A DNA stretch of 64,000 bases from Phyllobacterium zundukense (GCF_025452195.1 NZ_CP104970.1:434001-498000); one strand, 5' to 3'; shown: positions 52,702 to 61,670, counted from the first letter of the stretch. A program made the numbers and translations. Notes: generated by a model not told the origin, from the letters alone.

Positions 52702-53637
52702 TCAGCGTCCTCCGGTCGAGTTGGCTTCGGCCAGACGCGGATCGAGAAAGCCGTAGAGAAAGTCCACGACGAGATTGGAAAGCACCATTGCGACAGCGAC
52801 CAGCAGGAGGATGCATTGCACGACCGCCAGATCCCGCGCAGTCACCGATACCACCAGCAGATTGCCAAGTCCCGGCCAGGAGAACACGCTCTCGACCACG
52901 ACCGCACCCGCAATCAGATTGCCAACCATGAAGCCGACAATGGTAACTGTGGGAATTGCGGCGTTCGGAAGGGCGTGACCACGTACAACCGTAGCCCAGG
53001 GGATTCCTTTGGCACTGGCAGTGCGGATGTATGGTTGCCCCAGCACTTCCAGCATCGCACTTCGCACGAAGCGGGCGAGCACCGCGGCGCCGCCAACCCC
53101 GAGAGTGATGATGGGCAGGATGAGGTGCTGCAGACTGCCCGTGCCGCCGGTAGGCAGCCAGGCAAACCAGATCGACAGGACTTGAACCAAGACGAGGCCG
53201 AGGACAAAGCTTGGTACCGTGTAGCCTGCGACCGCCGTGACCATGACGGCGCGGTCAATGGAGCTGTCCCGGTGCAAAGCGGCATAGATGCCCGCTGGAA
53301 TGCCGATCGCCAGCTTCATCAATAGCGCAGGCAGGGTCAGCATGAGCGTTGCCGGGATGCGTCCCAGGACAAGGTCAAGTGCGGGCCCGCCGCCACGCAT
53401 CGAGCGGCCGAGCTCGCCCTGAAAGATCGCTGCGAAGTAATGGAAATATTGCATCCAGAGCGGCTGATCAAGACCCCACTCCCGACGAAAGGCGGCCATA
53501 GCCTCGGGCGAGGCGTCCTCGCCCATGATGCTGCGGGCCGGATCTCCGGAAAGTCTGAGCACGATGAAGGCAAATGTGACCACCAGCGCGATTGTCAGAA
53601 CGGCACGCAGGATACGGATAGCAGCGAACCGAAGCAT
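52702..53637 (-). CDS. ABC transporter permease, DppB type
   Basis: A 311-residue permease; the start MLRFAAIRILRAVL overlaps the ATPase stop by one base and gives the canonical DppB N-terminus. Features: DPARSIMGEDASPEAM and the REWGLDQPLWMQYFHY segment, the coupling loop TASAKGIPWATVVRGHALPNA, and the ending VDFLYGFLDPRL. It forms a channel with the DppC-type partner downstream. Confidence 0.87.
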   Translation of the reverse strand: MLRFAAIRILRAVLTIALVVTFAFIVLRLSGDPARSIMGEDASPEAMAAFRREWGLDQPLWMQYFHYFAAIFQGELGRSMRGGGPALDLVLGRIPATLMLTLPALLMKLAIGIPAGIYAALHRDSSIDRAVMVTAVAGYTVPSFVLGLVLVQVLSIWFAWLPTGGTGSLQHLILPIITLGVGGAAVLARFVRSAMLEVLGQPYIRTASAKGIPWATVVRGHALPNAAIPTVTIVGFMVGNLIAGAVVVESVFSWPGLGNLLVVSVTARDLAVVQCILLLVAVAMVLSNLVVDFLYGFLDPRLAEANSTGGR

Positions 53638-54418
53638 CAGATTCCAACCTCGTTTGTCGGTGGGGCGGCATCGACGGCATGACAGGCGACGGAGCGTCCG
53701 TCCGGCAGAGTTGAGAATGTGGGCGAGACGCTCATGCATTCCGGTCGCGCGATGGGACAGCGAGGGTGGAACGCGCAGCCGGTCGGGCGGGCCGCAGGGT
53801 TGGGTGGTTCGCCATTGAGAATGATGCGCTCGCGCGTGCGCCGGCCTGCAACGGGGACGGCCGACACCAGCGCCTTGGTGTAAGGGTGGGCAGGGTTCGA
53901 GAGCAGAAGATTTGTCTCGCCATATTCAACGATGCGGCCGAGATACATCACAGCCATACGCTGACTGACCTGACGAACCACTTTCAGGTCGTGACTGATG
54001 AAGAGAAGACTGAGGCGCAGATCCCTTCGGAGATCCATGAGAAGGTTCACAACCTGGGCCTGGATTGAAACGTCCAAAGCCGAGACGGGCTCGTCGCAGA
54101 CCAGCAGCGCCGGTTGCATAATCAGCGCCCGGGCAAGAACAGCCCGCTGACGCTGCCCGACACGATTGCTGTGCGGGGCAGCAGCCCGAGCGCGGCAAGC
54201 CATGTAACGGACTTGCCGCTACCGGACTCGCCCACAATACCGAGTGACTCTCCCCGTGAAAGCGAGAGGTCGATCCCCCGAAGAACGCGCACTCCGCTGA
54301 AGTCGACGGTCAGGCATTCAATCGCGAGCAATGGTTGCGAGGCCGGACCCGCCGGCAAGGCGGGTCGTAGTGCGCAGCCGGCGAGATGTCGCATCGCCGT
54401 TCCTCCTTGCGTCGTCAT
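53637..54418 (-). pseudogene. DppD-DppF deletion chimera, out of frame
   Basis: The gene begins as a DppD-type ATPase with Walker A GESGSGKSV and the LLPRTAIVSGSVS stretch. At about 54140-54155 it passes into the back half of a DppF-type ATPase in another frame: GQRQRAVLARAL, Walker B LLVCDEPVSALD, SHDLKVVRQVSQRM, then the oligopeptide C-terminal domain with CAFHPRCPIARPEC. The end of dppD and the start of dppF are missing. The junction GGCAGCGTCAGCGG holds short repeats that could have guided the deletion. No complete nucleotide-binding domain remains. Confidence 0.85.
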
Positions 54419-55955
54419 CAGTTCTCTGCATAGGCGGTGTTGAAAGGACCGAAGTTCAGGTCGAGTGTCTGACCCGGGATCCAGGCGATGTCCTTGCGCT
54501 TGCCATAGAACTGACCGGAGCCGTACAGGATCACACAAGGCGGATCTTGGCGATCGACGATCTCGAGCATCCGGCGGATGATTGACCGGCGTGCTTGCGG
54601 ATCGGCGGTTTCCTTAAGCTTTTCGCCCAGGCCGAAATACTCTTCGTTGTTCCAGATCCCCACCTTGGGCAGGGTGCCCTTGGGCCCGAATTCGCGCCAC
54701 GCATGTGCAAGCGGGTCCGGGAAGATGGCCGTCGATGAGCTGTCGTAGATCGCATGAACGGGCTTGGTCTGGATTTGCGCGAAATTCTCCATCATCTGGA
54801 TTTCGACGTTGATGCCGACGGCCCGCCACATCTCCACCATGATCTGAGCGCCGGCAACCTGGGTGGGATAATAGTTGTTCAGAAGCTTGTAGGTGATGGT
54901 CTCGCCGTTGTAGCCGCTTTCGGCGAGGAGCTTGCGCGCCAGCTCGGGATCGTGGGCCAAGGCCGGGAAGTCCTCGATATAGGCTTCGCCGAAGCTTGCA
55001 AACTGGAAGCCGTTGGGAATGGGAAGTCTGTCCTGCCACAGCGCCAGCACCAGAGCCTTGCGATCGAGGGCGAGGCTCAGAGCGCGGCGGACGCCGACTT
55101 TTCCGAGAACAGCGTCGGTCTTATCGATCGCCAGATAGCGGATATTCTGGACCGGCCCTCCTGCAATTTCGGTCTCTGGATGTGTCTCGATCTGGCCGAA
55201 CATATCCGGCGCAATGTCGGTAATGAAGTCCACCTCTCCGGCCATCAGCGCGTTCATACGTGAAGATAGTTCCGGAATGATGCGGAAAAGAATGCCGGCA
55301 AACGGCGGCAAGCCGCCCCAATAGGCGTCGTGCGAGGCAAGCTTGATTTCGACATCAAGCGATTGGCTGACGATCCGATACGGTCCTGTTCCGATCGGCG
55401 CTGCCGTCCAGGCGTCCCAGGAACCTGCCGCTTCTCAAGCAATACATCGTCACCCTTGGCATGAACGATAACGGTGTGGCTGTCGACGATCTCGACCTTG
55501 TCGATCGTGTCCAGGGTCTGCATGGCAGTGGATTTGCCTGCCATGTCGGGGCCGAGCAAGTGCTCGGGGCTCAGGCTGAAAGCGACATCGTCCGCAGTAA
55601 ATGGGCCGCCGTCATGGAACGTCACACCCTTGCGCAGCACAAGGCGAACCGCCTTTCCATTCACCCTTTCCCACCGTTCCGCCAGCGCCGGGCGCAACGC
55701 CATGTCGGGTGTCTGGTCGAAAGCGATCAGAGTGTCGAACATTTGCGGTGCGATGCGCCGTGTCGCGGTATGAGCATATAGAACTGGCTCGACGGCGGGC
55801 GGGAAACCGGACATGCCCACCTTAAGCGTGCGCCGATCGTTCCCCTGTGCTACGGCGAAACGCAGTCCGGTCACGGATATCAAACTCCCTGCCGCAGTGG
55901 CAGCCAGTATACTGCGCCTTGTAAATGTCAGATCACGCATGTTGTCGATTCCCAT
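54418..55955 (-). pseudogene. family-5 substrate-binding protein (DppA-like), frameshifted
   Basis: The first frame has a twin-arginine leader (LTFTRRSILAATAAGSL) and family-5 motifs LAERWERVNGKAVRLVLRKG and FHDGGPFTADDVAFSL, up to VLLEKR. At about 55425 it shifts. The next frame continues SWDAWTAAPIGTGPYRIVSQ, then the C-terminal half with GILFRIIPELSSRMNALMAG and RALSLALDRKALVLALW, to the normal end. A few residues are also lost at the junction. With the ATPase chimera, this makes two lesions in one transporter. The ligand was probably an amino or phosphono compound, judging by the LysR/pal neighbours (inference). Confidence 0.82.
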
Positions 55956-56059
55956 TTGAGTTGTCGCCGCACAAGGCTTGGCGCTTCGGGCACTTCAATG
56001 AGGTGCGCCGGTGTTCGGGCGGGACCATCTGCCGGTTTCGTTACGGAGGGATGACAATC

Positions 56060-56074
56060 ATCGAATAATGCGAT
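56060..56074. promoter_or_regulatory. ATCG-N7-CGAT dyad between LysR and the Dpp-type operon
   Basis: ATCGAATAATGCGAT lies 54 bases upstream of the LysR TTG start and about 105 upstream of the receptor start on the other strand. That is the usual place of a LysR activator/autoregulator site (T-N11-A type dyad). Confidence 0.75.
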
Positions 56075-56127
56075 AGTAGAAACGCGAGATCGGGATGGTT
56101 CGCGAATCACGTTGAGGGGAGACTGAC

Positions 56128-57036
56128 TTGGCGGAGGAAAAGGATCTTTCGCTCAATGCGGTGCGCGCCTTCGTGCAGATCGCACGAGACAACAGCGTCA
56201 CGCGGGCTTCGAAGACGCTCGGCATCACCCAGAGTTCCGTCAGCCGCCACCTTGCGGTGCTGGAGGAGTATTTCGGGGCGAAGCTGATCGAGCGGCGCGG
56301 CCGTCAGAGCCAGTTGACGGACTTTGGGCGCCTGTTCGCCGATGCCGTCGCCGAACCTCTCGATACGATCCTTTTTACCGCAAAGCGGATGCGCCGCAAC
56401 GACAGAAAGGACGCCAACCGACTTGTCGTGCGAACGTCGCTGTCCACCTTCGCCTATACGGTGCTTATTCCCAACTTGCGCGAATTCTCGAAAGAAATGA
56501 GCGGCGTCACCGTTGACGTCATCAGTACCTTGTCCGCACCCGCTTCGACCGACGCCTTCGACGTACTATTGACCCGCGATCTGATGCTGACGGAACCAGC
56601 CGACCGATGGGATTTCTATGACGAGCAACTGGTCTGCGTGGGCGCCCCGGACTGCGTCCGCGGACGGGGGCTGAAGGCGTTGCGAAACACGCCTGTCATC
56701 GCCGTAACCTCCCGGCCCGACATTCTGCCGACCTGGCTACGCGGAATGGACCTGAAAACATCGGACATCCTCTCAGGCGCGCGCTACGATCACCATTACC
56801 TGGCACTGCCGGCGGTAACGACCGGGCAGAGCCTGCTGGTGACGCCACATATCGTGGTGGCGGACCTGATCAGACAGGGCCTGCTGGAAGTGCTTGCCGG
56901 GTCACGGGCGCCAAGCGGCATGCAGTACCGTGCCTATGCGATCGATCGCAGCGACAACCCGGATGTCGCCCGCGCCTTCTGCCGTTGGCTGACGCGGCTT
57001 TGCCGCAAAATGACGGAGGAAGACGTCCGAGCATAG
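56128..57036 (+). CDS. LysR-family transcriptional regulator (candidate PalR)
   Basis: A 302-residue regulator beginning at TTG (MAEEKDLSLNAVRAFVQIAR) with GAGGGGAGA upstream. The helix-turn-helix is at about 22-45 (SVTRASKTLGITQSSVSRHL). The effector domain follows, with VRTSLSTFAYTVLIPNLREF and an ending in the WLTRLCRKM helix. It stands divergent to the Dpp-type operon and 125 bases upstream of palB, with ATCG-N7-CGAT boxes on both sides. Three fossil copies of the same gene lie beside ugpC promoters. In Variovorax, palR (LysR) controls phosphonoalanine degradation, which fits. Confidence 0.88.
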   Translation: MAEEKDLSLNAVRAFVQIARDNSVTRASKTLGITQSSVSRHLAVLEEYFGAKLIERRGRQSQLTDFGRLFADAVAEPLDTILFTAKRMRRNDRKDANRLVVRTSLSTFAYTVLIPNLREFSKEMSGVTVDVISTLSAPASTDAFDVLLTRDLMLTEPADRWDFYDEQLVCVGAPDCVRGRGLKALRNTPVIAVTSRPDILPTWLRGMDLKTSDILSGARYDHHYLALPAVTTGQSLLVTPHIVVADLIRQGLLEVLAGSRAPSGMQYRAYAIDRSDNPDVARAFCRWLTRLCRKMTEEDVRA

Positions 57037-57053
57037 GGCACGTTTCTGAGTCC

Positions 57054-57068
57054 ATCGGGAAATGCGAT
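57054..57068. promoter_or_regulatory. ATCG-N7-CGAT dyad upstream of palB
   Basis: ATCGGGAAATGCGAT sits 93 bases before the palB TTG. It keeps both four-base arms and the seven-base spacer of the boxes at the ugpC and LysR promoters, although the spacer sequence differs. This ties the pal genes to the same regulator. Confidence 0.72.
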
Positions 57069-57161
57069 CGTTATGCTCTCTTTGTGCGATGCCGAAATTG
57101 GCGCGTTGCGGTTACCTTGGCTAGTTCTGGGTCAAAACCCGGTGCTTCGAGGAGAGTTGCA

Positions 57162-58400
57162 TTGTCACTCATCGCCAAGAGACTACAAGCCGTCCGTCCC
57201 TCCCAGACCAAGGCTATGACGGCCGCTGCCGCCGCCCTGCGCGAGAAGGGCATTGATGTCATTACGCTCAGCCAGGGCGAGCCGGATTTCGATACGCCCG
57301 ACGTGGTGCAAAGAGCTGGAATAGCTGCCATTCGTGAGGGCAAGACGCGTTACACGCCTGTCGCCGGGGTCAAGCCGTTACGTGAGGCGATCCGTCAGAA
57401 GCTCCTGCGCGACAACAGCCTCGACTACGATATCGACGCGATCACCGTCGGCTGCGGCGCCAAGCAGGTGGTATTCAATGCGCTCTTCGCCAGTCTCGAT
57501 CCTGGCGACGAGGTCATCATCCCGACACCCTGCTGGGTGTCCTATCCCGACATGGTGCGGCTTGCCGGCGGCGAGCCGGTGCTCGTCGCCTGCCACGAGC
57601 GTTTCGGCCTCAAGCTGAAGCCGCAAGATCTGGAGGCGGCGATCACGCCGCGCACCAAGTGGCTGATGCTGAACTCACCCAACAATCCGACCGGTGCGGT
57701 CTATTCCAAGGCTGAACTTGCCGCGCTGGCCGATGTTCTGCGCCGCCATGATCAGGTGCACGTGCTTGCCGATGACATCTACGAGAAGCTCGTTTACGGC
57801 GTGCCATTCGCCACGATGGCCGAGGCCGCGCCGGACCTCATCGATCGGACGCTGACCGTTAACGGCGTTTCCAAATCCAGCGCCATGACCGGTTGGCGGC
57901 TCGGCTATGGCGCCGGGCCGAAGGATCTGATCAAGGCGATGAACACGATCCAGGGCCAGACCTCGTCGCACACCAGCTCGATCTCGCAATATGCGGCGAT
58001 CGAAGCGATCGGCGGCAACCAGGACTACATCGACGATTTCGTCTTGAGCTTCCGCAAGCGCCGCGATCTCGTGGTCGAGAAGATAAACAAGGCCCAAGGC
58101 CTCAAATGCCGCACCCCGGACGGCGCCTTCTATGTCTTCGTCAATTGCGCTGGCGTGATCGGCAACACCACGCCTCAGGGCAAGGTAATCGAGACCGACA
58201 TGGATTTCGCCATGTATCTTTTGGAGCACTTCGGTGTTGCCGTTGTGCCGGGCAGCGGCTTCATGGCCTCGCCCTATATCCGCATTTCCTACGCCGCGTC
58301 AGTCGAAGAGCTCCAGCACGCCTGCGGCCGCATCCTTGCAGCCTGCGAAGCCCTATCCGAAAGTGAGAAGATCTATGAGCAAAGCAAAGCAACTGCGTGA
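57162..58400 (+). CDS. palB: phosphonoalanine (aspartate-family) aminotransferase
   Basis: A 412-residue class I aminotransferase. The TTG start (MSLIAKRLQAVRPSQTKAM) has GAGGAGA upstream; the longer frame overlaps the LysR gene. Motifs: SQGEPDFDTP, NSPNNPTGAVY, ADDIYEKLVYG, the PLP lysine in NGVSKSSAMTGWRLGY and the carboxylate Arg in YIRISYAAS. General sequence fits AspC. The overlap with a phosphonopyruvate hydrolase gene makes 2-amino-3-phosphonopropionate plus 2-oxoglutarate to phosphonopyruvate the likely reaction. The symbol rests on that context. Confidence 0.85.
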   Translation: MSLIAKRLQAVRPSQTKAMTAAAAALREKGIDVITLSQGEPDFDTPDVVQRAGIAAIREGKTRYTPVAGVKPLREAIRQKLLRDNSLDYDIDAITVGCGAKQVVFNALFASLDPGDEVIIPTPCWVSYPDMVRLAGGEPVLVACHERFGLKLKPQDLEAAITPRTKWLMLNSPNNPTGAVYSKAELAALADVLRRHDQVHVLADDIYEKLVYGVPFATMAEAAPDLIDRTLTVNGVSKSSAMTGWRLGYGAGPKDLIKAMNTIQGQTSSHTSSISQYAAIEAIGGNQDYIDDFVLSFRKRRDLVVEKINKAQGLKCRTPDGAFYVFVNCAGVIGNTTPQGKVIETDMDFAMYLLEHFGVAVVPGSGFMASPYIRISYAASVEELQHACGRILAACEALSESEKIYEQSKATA

Positions 58401-59247
58401 TCGCATGGCCGAACGCGGCCTCGTCCATATCATGGCGACCCACAGCCCGCTATCGGCCATCTTGGCCGAGGAGGCCGGTTTCGACGGGATCTGGGCTTCC
58501 GGCTTCGAGCTTTCGGCGCTTTACGGTCTTGCCGATATGAGCCTGATCACCATGACCCAGCATCTCGATATGTTGCGGGCGATCGCCGGTCAGTCCTCGC
58601 TGCCGATCGTTGCCGATATTGACACGGGCTACGGCAACGCCTTGAACGTCATTCACGCCATCCGCGAATATGAAAAGGCGGGGACGGCCGCCGTCGTCAT
58701 TGAGGACAAGACTTTTCCCAAAGTCACCAGCTTGGCCGCCGACGGGCGCCAGGAACTGCTGCGTATCGAGGAATTCCAGGGCAAGATCGAAGCTGCGGTC
58801 TCCACCCGCAGCGATCCGGATTTCCTTGTCATTGCCCGCACGGAAGCCCTGATTGCGGGCCTCGGCGAGGAAGAGGCGCTGAAGCGTGGCACCGCCTATG
58901 CCGAGGCCGGGGCGGACATGATCCTCATTCACTCGAAGAAAAAGGACCCTGCCGAAATCGAGAGCTTCTCACGCGCGTGGAAAGGGCCGGCTCCGCTGGT
59001 CATCGTCCCGAACGCTTATCCGGAACTCGACGCCACGCGCATCAAGGCGCTCGGCAACATCAAGATGACGATCTACGGCAATTACGGCATCCGCGCCGCG
59101 ACAACAGCAATGCAGGCCACGTTCCGGCGGATCATCGCCGACGGCGGCGTGCAGAACGTTCACAAAGACATCGTGCCCGTGGAAGAGATTTTCCGGCTTC
59201 AGAAGATGGACCAGGTCAAGTCCGACGAAAAAAGGTTCCTGAGATAG
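58375..59247 (+). CDS. palA: phosphonopyruvate hydrolase
   Basis: A 290-residue member of the PEP mutase/isocitrate lyase superfamily, the same length as Variovorax Pal2 phosphonopyruvate hydrolase. Active-site landmarks are ASGFELSA, DIDTGYGN and EDKTFPKVTSL. Thr118 in the last motif replaces the Asn found in PEP mutases, the known mark of the hydrolase. The enzyme splits the C-P bond of phosphonopyruvate to pyruvate and phosphate. Its start lies inside the palB 3' end (26-base overlap), so the two are coupled. Together they let the cell use phosphonoalanine as P, N and C source. Confidence 0.9.
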   Translation: MSKAKQLRDRMAERGLVHIMATHSPLSAILAEEAGFDGIWASGFELSALYGLADMSLITMTQHLDMLRAIAGQSSLPIVADIDTGYGNALNVIHAIREYEKAGTAAVVIEDKTFPKVTSLAADGRQELLRIEEFQGKIEAAVSTRSDPDFLVIARTEALIAGLGEEEALKRGTAYAEAGADMILIHSKKKDPAEIESFSRAWKGPAPLVIVPNAYPELDATRIKALGNIKMTIYGNYGIRAATTAMQATFRRIIADGGVQNVHKDIVPVEEIFRLQKMDQVKSDEKRFLR

Positions 59248-59488
59248 GTAAGCACGCATGCGGCTAACGCCTGCCGCCAATTCCGACCGACCCGACTTCC
59301 GTATTTTCCGTTGTCAAAGCCGGGCTTAATATTGTTGAGTTGCTCCCTTGATCAAATTGCGCCTTTGGCCATTGGAGACGACGCGTTCGTTTAGGTTCTC
59401 TTGACTACGCTGGCGGCTCCTACACTTGGCGACTGGATCCGCGGTCGCCTCAACCCTAATCAATCCCGATTCGACAAGGATCTAGATC

Positions 59489-59590
59489 ATGACCGAATGC
59501 TTGATGGGACAATCTGGTCTTGTCGATCCAGACAAGCACAACGACGTAGCCTCCGCAGTTGCCGGACCAATTCTCAAAGGTGGACGATGA
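59489..59590 (+). CDS. very short ORF coupled to the D-amino-acid aminotransferase
   Basis: An ATG-started 33-codon frame (MTECLMGQSGLVDPDKHND, then VASAVAGPILKGGR) whose TGA overlaps the aminotransferase ATG. It has no recognised family. It could be a leader peptide or the 3' end of a lost gene; its AAGGTGG serves as ribosome site for the next gene. Confidence 0.3.
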   Translation: MTECLMGQSGLVDPDKHNDVASAVAGPILKGGR

Positions 59591-60495
59591 GCGGCATATC
59601 ATCAGCTCGGATCGCTTATTTGGACGGTAGGTATCTTCCAATAGAGGAAGCCAGGATACCAATCTTTGATCGCGGGCTTAATCTCGGCGACGGGATCTAT
59701 GAAGTCACAGCCTTTGTCGGACGACGCATGGTTGATTTCGATGCGCATCTCTCTCGCCTGCGCTCCTCTCTTGAGCACATCGACATCAAAGTGGACCTTG
59801 GTGATGCCGATTGGCAAGCCATTCATCACCAGTTGATCGATGCGAATACTATTGAGACGGGGACCGTCTATATTCAAGTCACGCGTGGCGTGATGGAACG
59901 TGATTTTGTGCCGACCAAGGACCTGTCCCCGACCATCCTTGGTATTGTCCAGCCAAAGCTGCTCGATTCCGATCCGAGGCTCGATTCCGGCATTTCGGCC
60001 GCACTGGTTGAAGATCTTAGATGGAAGCGTCGAGACATAAAATCGACCTCCCTCCTTGCACAGGTTCTCGCAAAATCCCGAGCGCATGCCCTGGGGGCGG
60101 GCGAGGCAATACTTCACGAGGGCGGCATCGTCACGGAAGGTGGATCTACCACCGTTTTCGGGGTGGATAGAGATGGTGTTGTCTGGACGCATCCTCTCGG
60201 GCCAACAATTCTACCAGGAATCACACGCAAGCGTGTCATTGCTTTGGCCGAGGAACTAGGACTGCCTGTCAAGGAAGAACCAATGACGGTTTCCGCTCTG
60301 CGTCAGATGTCTGAGGTCTTCCTCACAGGCGCTACCTTTTTCGTCATCCCGGTTGTTGAGATCGATACACAGCCAGTCGCTGATAGGAAGCCTGGTGCGG
60401 TTACGCTGAGGCTGCAAAAAGCCTATCTGGATTTTGCCCGAAGCGGAGACACAGCTACGAATGTTCTGACCGGAGATTTTGAGCGTACTCGCTAA
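59587..60495 (+). CDS. dat: D-amino-acid aminotransferase (class IV PLP)
   Basis: A 302-residue fold-type-IV enzyme; the start MSGISSARIAYLDGRYLP is preferred, with AAGGTGG upstream. Motifs: FDRGLNLGDGIYEVTAF, VYIQVTRGVMERDF, the PLP lysine in WKRRDIKSTSLLAQVLAK, and EGGIVTEGGSTTVFGV. The pattern near RDIKS is typical of D-alanine transaminases. It follows palA by about 340 bases on the same strand and, with the alanine racemase at 40060 and the DAO-family enzyme, suggests handling of D-amino acids. Control by the palB promoter is possible but not shown. Confidence 0.83.
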   Translation: MSGISSARIAYLDGRYLPIEEARIPIFDRGLNLGDGIYEVTAFVGRRMVDFDAHLSRLRSSLEHIDIKVDLGDADWQAIHHQLIDANTIETGTVYIQVTRGVMERDFVPTKDLSPTILGIVQPKLLDSDPRLDSGISAALVEDLRWKRRDIKSTSLLAQVLAKSRAHALGAGEAILHEGGIVTEGGSTTVFGVDRDGVVWTHPLGPTILPGITRKRVIALAEELGLPVKEEPMTVSALRQMSEVFLTGATFFVIPVVEIDTQPVADRKPGAVTLRLQKAYLDFARSGDTATNVLTGDFERTR

Positions 60496-60668
60496 CGTCG
60501 CCAGTTGTTCTCGCGGGTCTGATGCCGTGTCGGCGGTCCATATGCCGTTGCCACCGTGATCGGAGTAGGCGTCCGCAACAACGACTGAGAATTTCCCAGC
60601 GCTTTGTAGAATCAAACCGATGGTTGAGACCGAAAGGAGGGAGATTGTCCTCTAAGCAATTCTCCTGA

Positions 60669-60697
60669 TTGACATTTCCGGTCGTGACTATGAATCT
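60669..60697 (+). promoter_or_regulatory. possible cspA promoter
   Basis: TTGACA at 60669-60674 is followed after 17 bases by GAATCT at 60692-60697, a weak -10. This would give a 5' leader of about 60 bases before cspA, in keeping with cold-shock genes. The -10 is poor, so this is tentative. Confidence 0.35.
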
Positions 60698-60763
60698 CTA
60701 GCCGCACTATAACCGGGTTGTTGCCAATCTCTCGCACGCCCATACGCACCAAGAAGGTTTAAA

Positions 60764-60973
60764 ATGGCTACTGGCACTGTTAAATGGTTCAATTCGACCA
60801 AAGGTTTTGGCTTCATTCAGCCGGATGATGGCGGTACGGATGTTTTTGTCCATATCTCTGCCGTAGAGCGGGCTGGGCTGCGCGGCCTCAATGACGGCCA
60901 GAAAATCAGTTACGAAATCGTACGGGACAAGAAAACGGGCAAAATGTCGGCCGATCAATTGAGCGCCGGTTAA
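60764..60973 (+). CDS. cspA: CspA-family cold-shock protein
   Basis: A 69-residue single cold-shock domain. RNA-binding motifs RNP1 (KGFGFIQP) and RNP2 (DVFVHISA) are present, with the N-terminal [13 protein letters not shown]. It is an RNA chaperone that melts secondary structure, with rhizobial genomes holding many paralogs. AGAAGG lies upstream of the start. It is monocistronic, with its own terminator, and is unrelated to the transport genes before it. Confidence 0.93.
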   Translation: MATGTVKWFNSTKGFGFIQPDDGGTDVFVHISAVERAGLRGLNDGQKISYEIVRDKKTGKMSADQLSAG

Positions 60974-61023
60974 ACGATGCGTCTCGTTCGCATGACCAGC
61001 GGCGAGGGATCTTGAAAAGCAAG

Positions 61024-61046
61024 AGGGCTGGGGTCGGCCCTTTTTC
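61024..61046 (+). terminator. Rho-independent terminator of cspA
   Basis: AGGGC and GCCCT form a short GC stem (loop TGGGGTCG), followed by TTTTTCTT, about 50 bases behind the cspA stop. Confidence 0.7.
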
Positions 61047-61140
61047 TTATCAATCACACCGCACTTGGTCGGCAAACACTGAGAAGTTTCATCGGGAACA
61101 CGTGAACGGACGGACGGTCGTTGGCAGATGGTATTTCATC

Positions 61141-61470
61141 TAGATGCGCCACTTCGAAAGGTCTGGCGCCAACTGGCTGGTGCGCCAGCGCACTGAACTC
61201 GTGAACGCGCTGCGATCGCATCTGTACGAAGCGCATCGCGAACATATTGGAAGAGCCGATTTGCGAACTGCCCGAACTGCTTCGCGAAGCTTGTGCAGAC
61301 GATCCCTGGGGTAGGTCCGCTTACTGCATTGGCCGTTGAAGCCTTTGCCCGGCGATGGAAAGCTTCAAACGTGGCCTAGTTCGCGGCCAGGCCAAGTTTG
61401 GTTCCGCGTCGCCGGAGGGAAGGAACTGATAGGACGTGTTTCAAAGAGGACAGGCTAACATTCGCCAGCT
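61141..61470 (+). pseudogene. IS110-family transposase remnant
   Basis: Broken frames on the plus strand give LVRQRTELVNALRSHLYE, then EEPICELPELLREA, then TIPGVGPLTALAVEAFAR, and after a gap GGKELIGRVSKRGQANIRQL. These are the order and motifs of the C-terminal transposase_20 domain of IS110/IS116 elements. The catalytic N-terminal DEDD domain and clear ends are not seen. IS110 elements lack long inverted repeats, so borders cannot be set. Confidence 0.7.
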
Positions 61471-61670
61471 ACCTCTGTACCTCATTTTTGCGGCATGCGC
61501 GAAATCATGTTCTACGCCAAAAAGATTTGGACAGAACCGACGATCGCTGGCTGGTGATCGAAAAGCAGTCGAGTCGTTGACAGACCATCCGACGGAAAAG
61601 CCAAAGCCTTTCTTCAGCCATAGGATGGCCTCGAAACCCTGGATAGTTCTTCGGGCCGTGGTGCCGAAAT

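Noticed and set aside
58375..59247. PEP mutase or carboxyphosphonoenolpyruvate mutase call for palA
   Set aside because: The loop reads EDKTFPKVTS with Thr118 where PEP mutase has Asn, there is no phosphonopyruvate decarboxylase nearby, and the overlap with an aminotransferase fits degradation.
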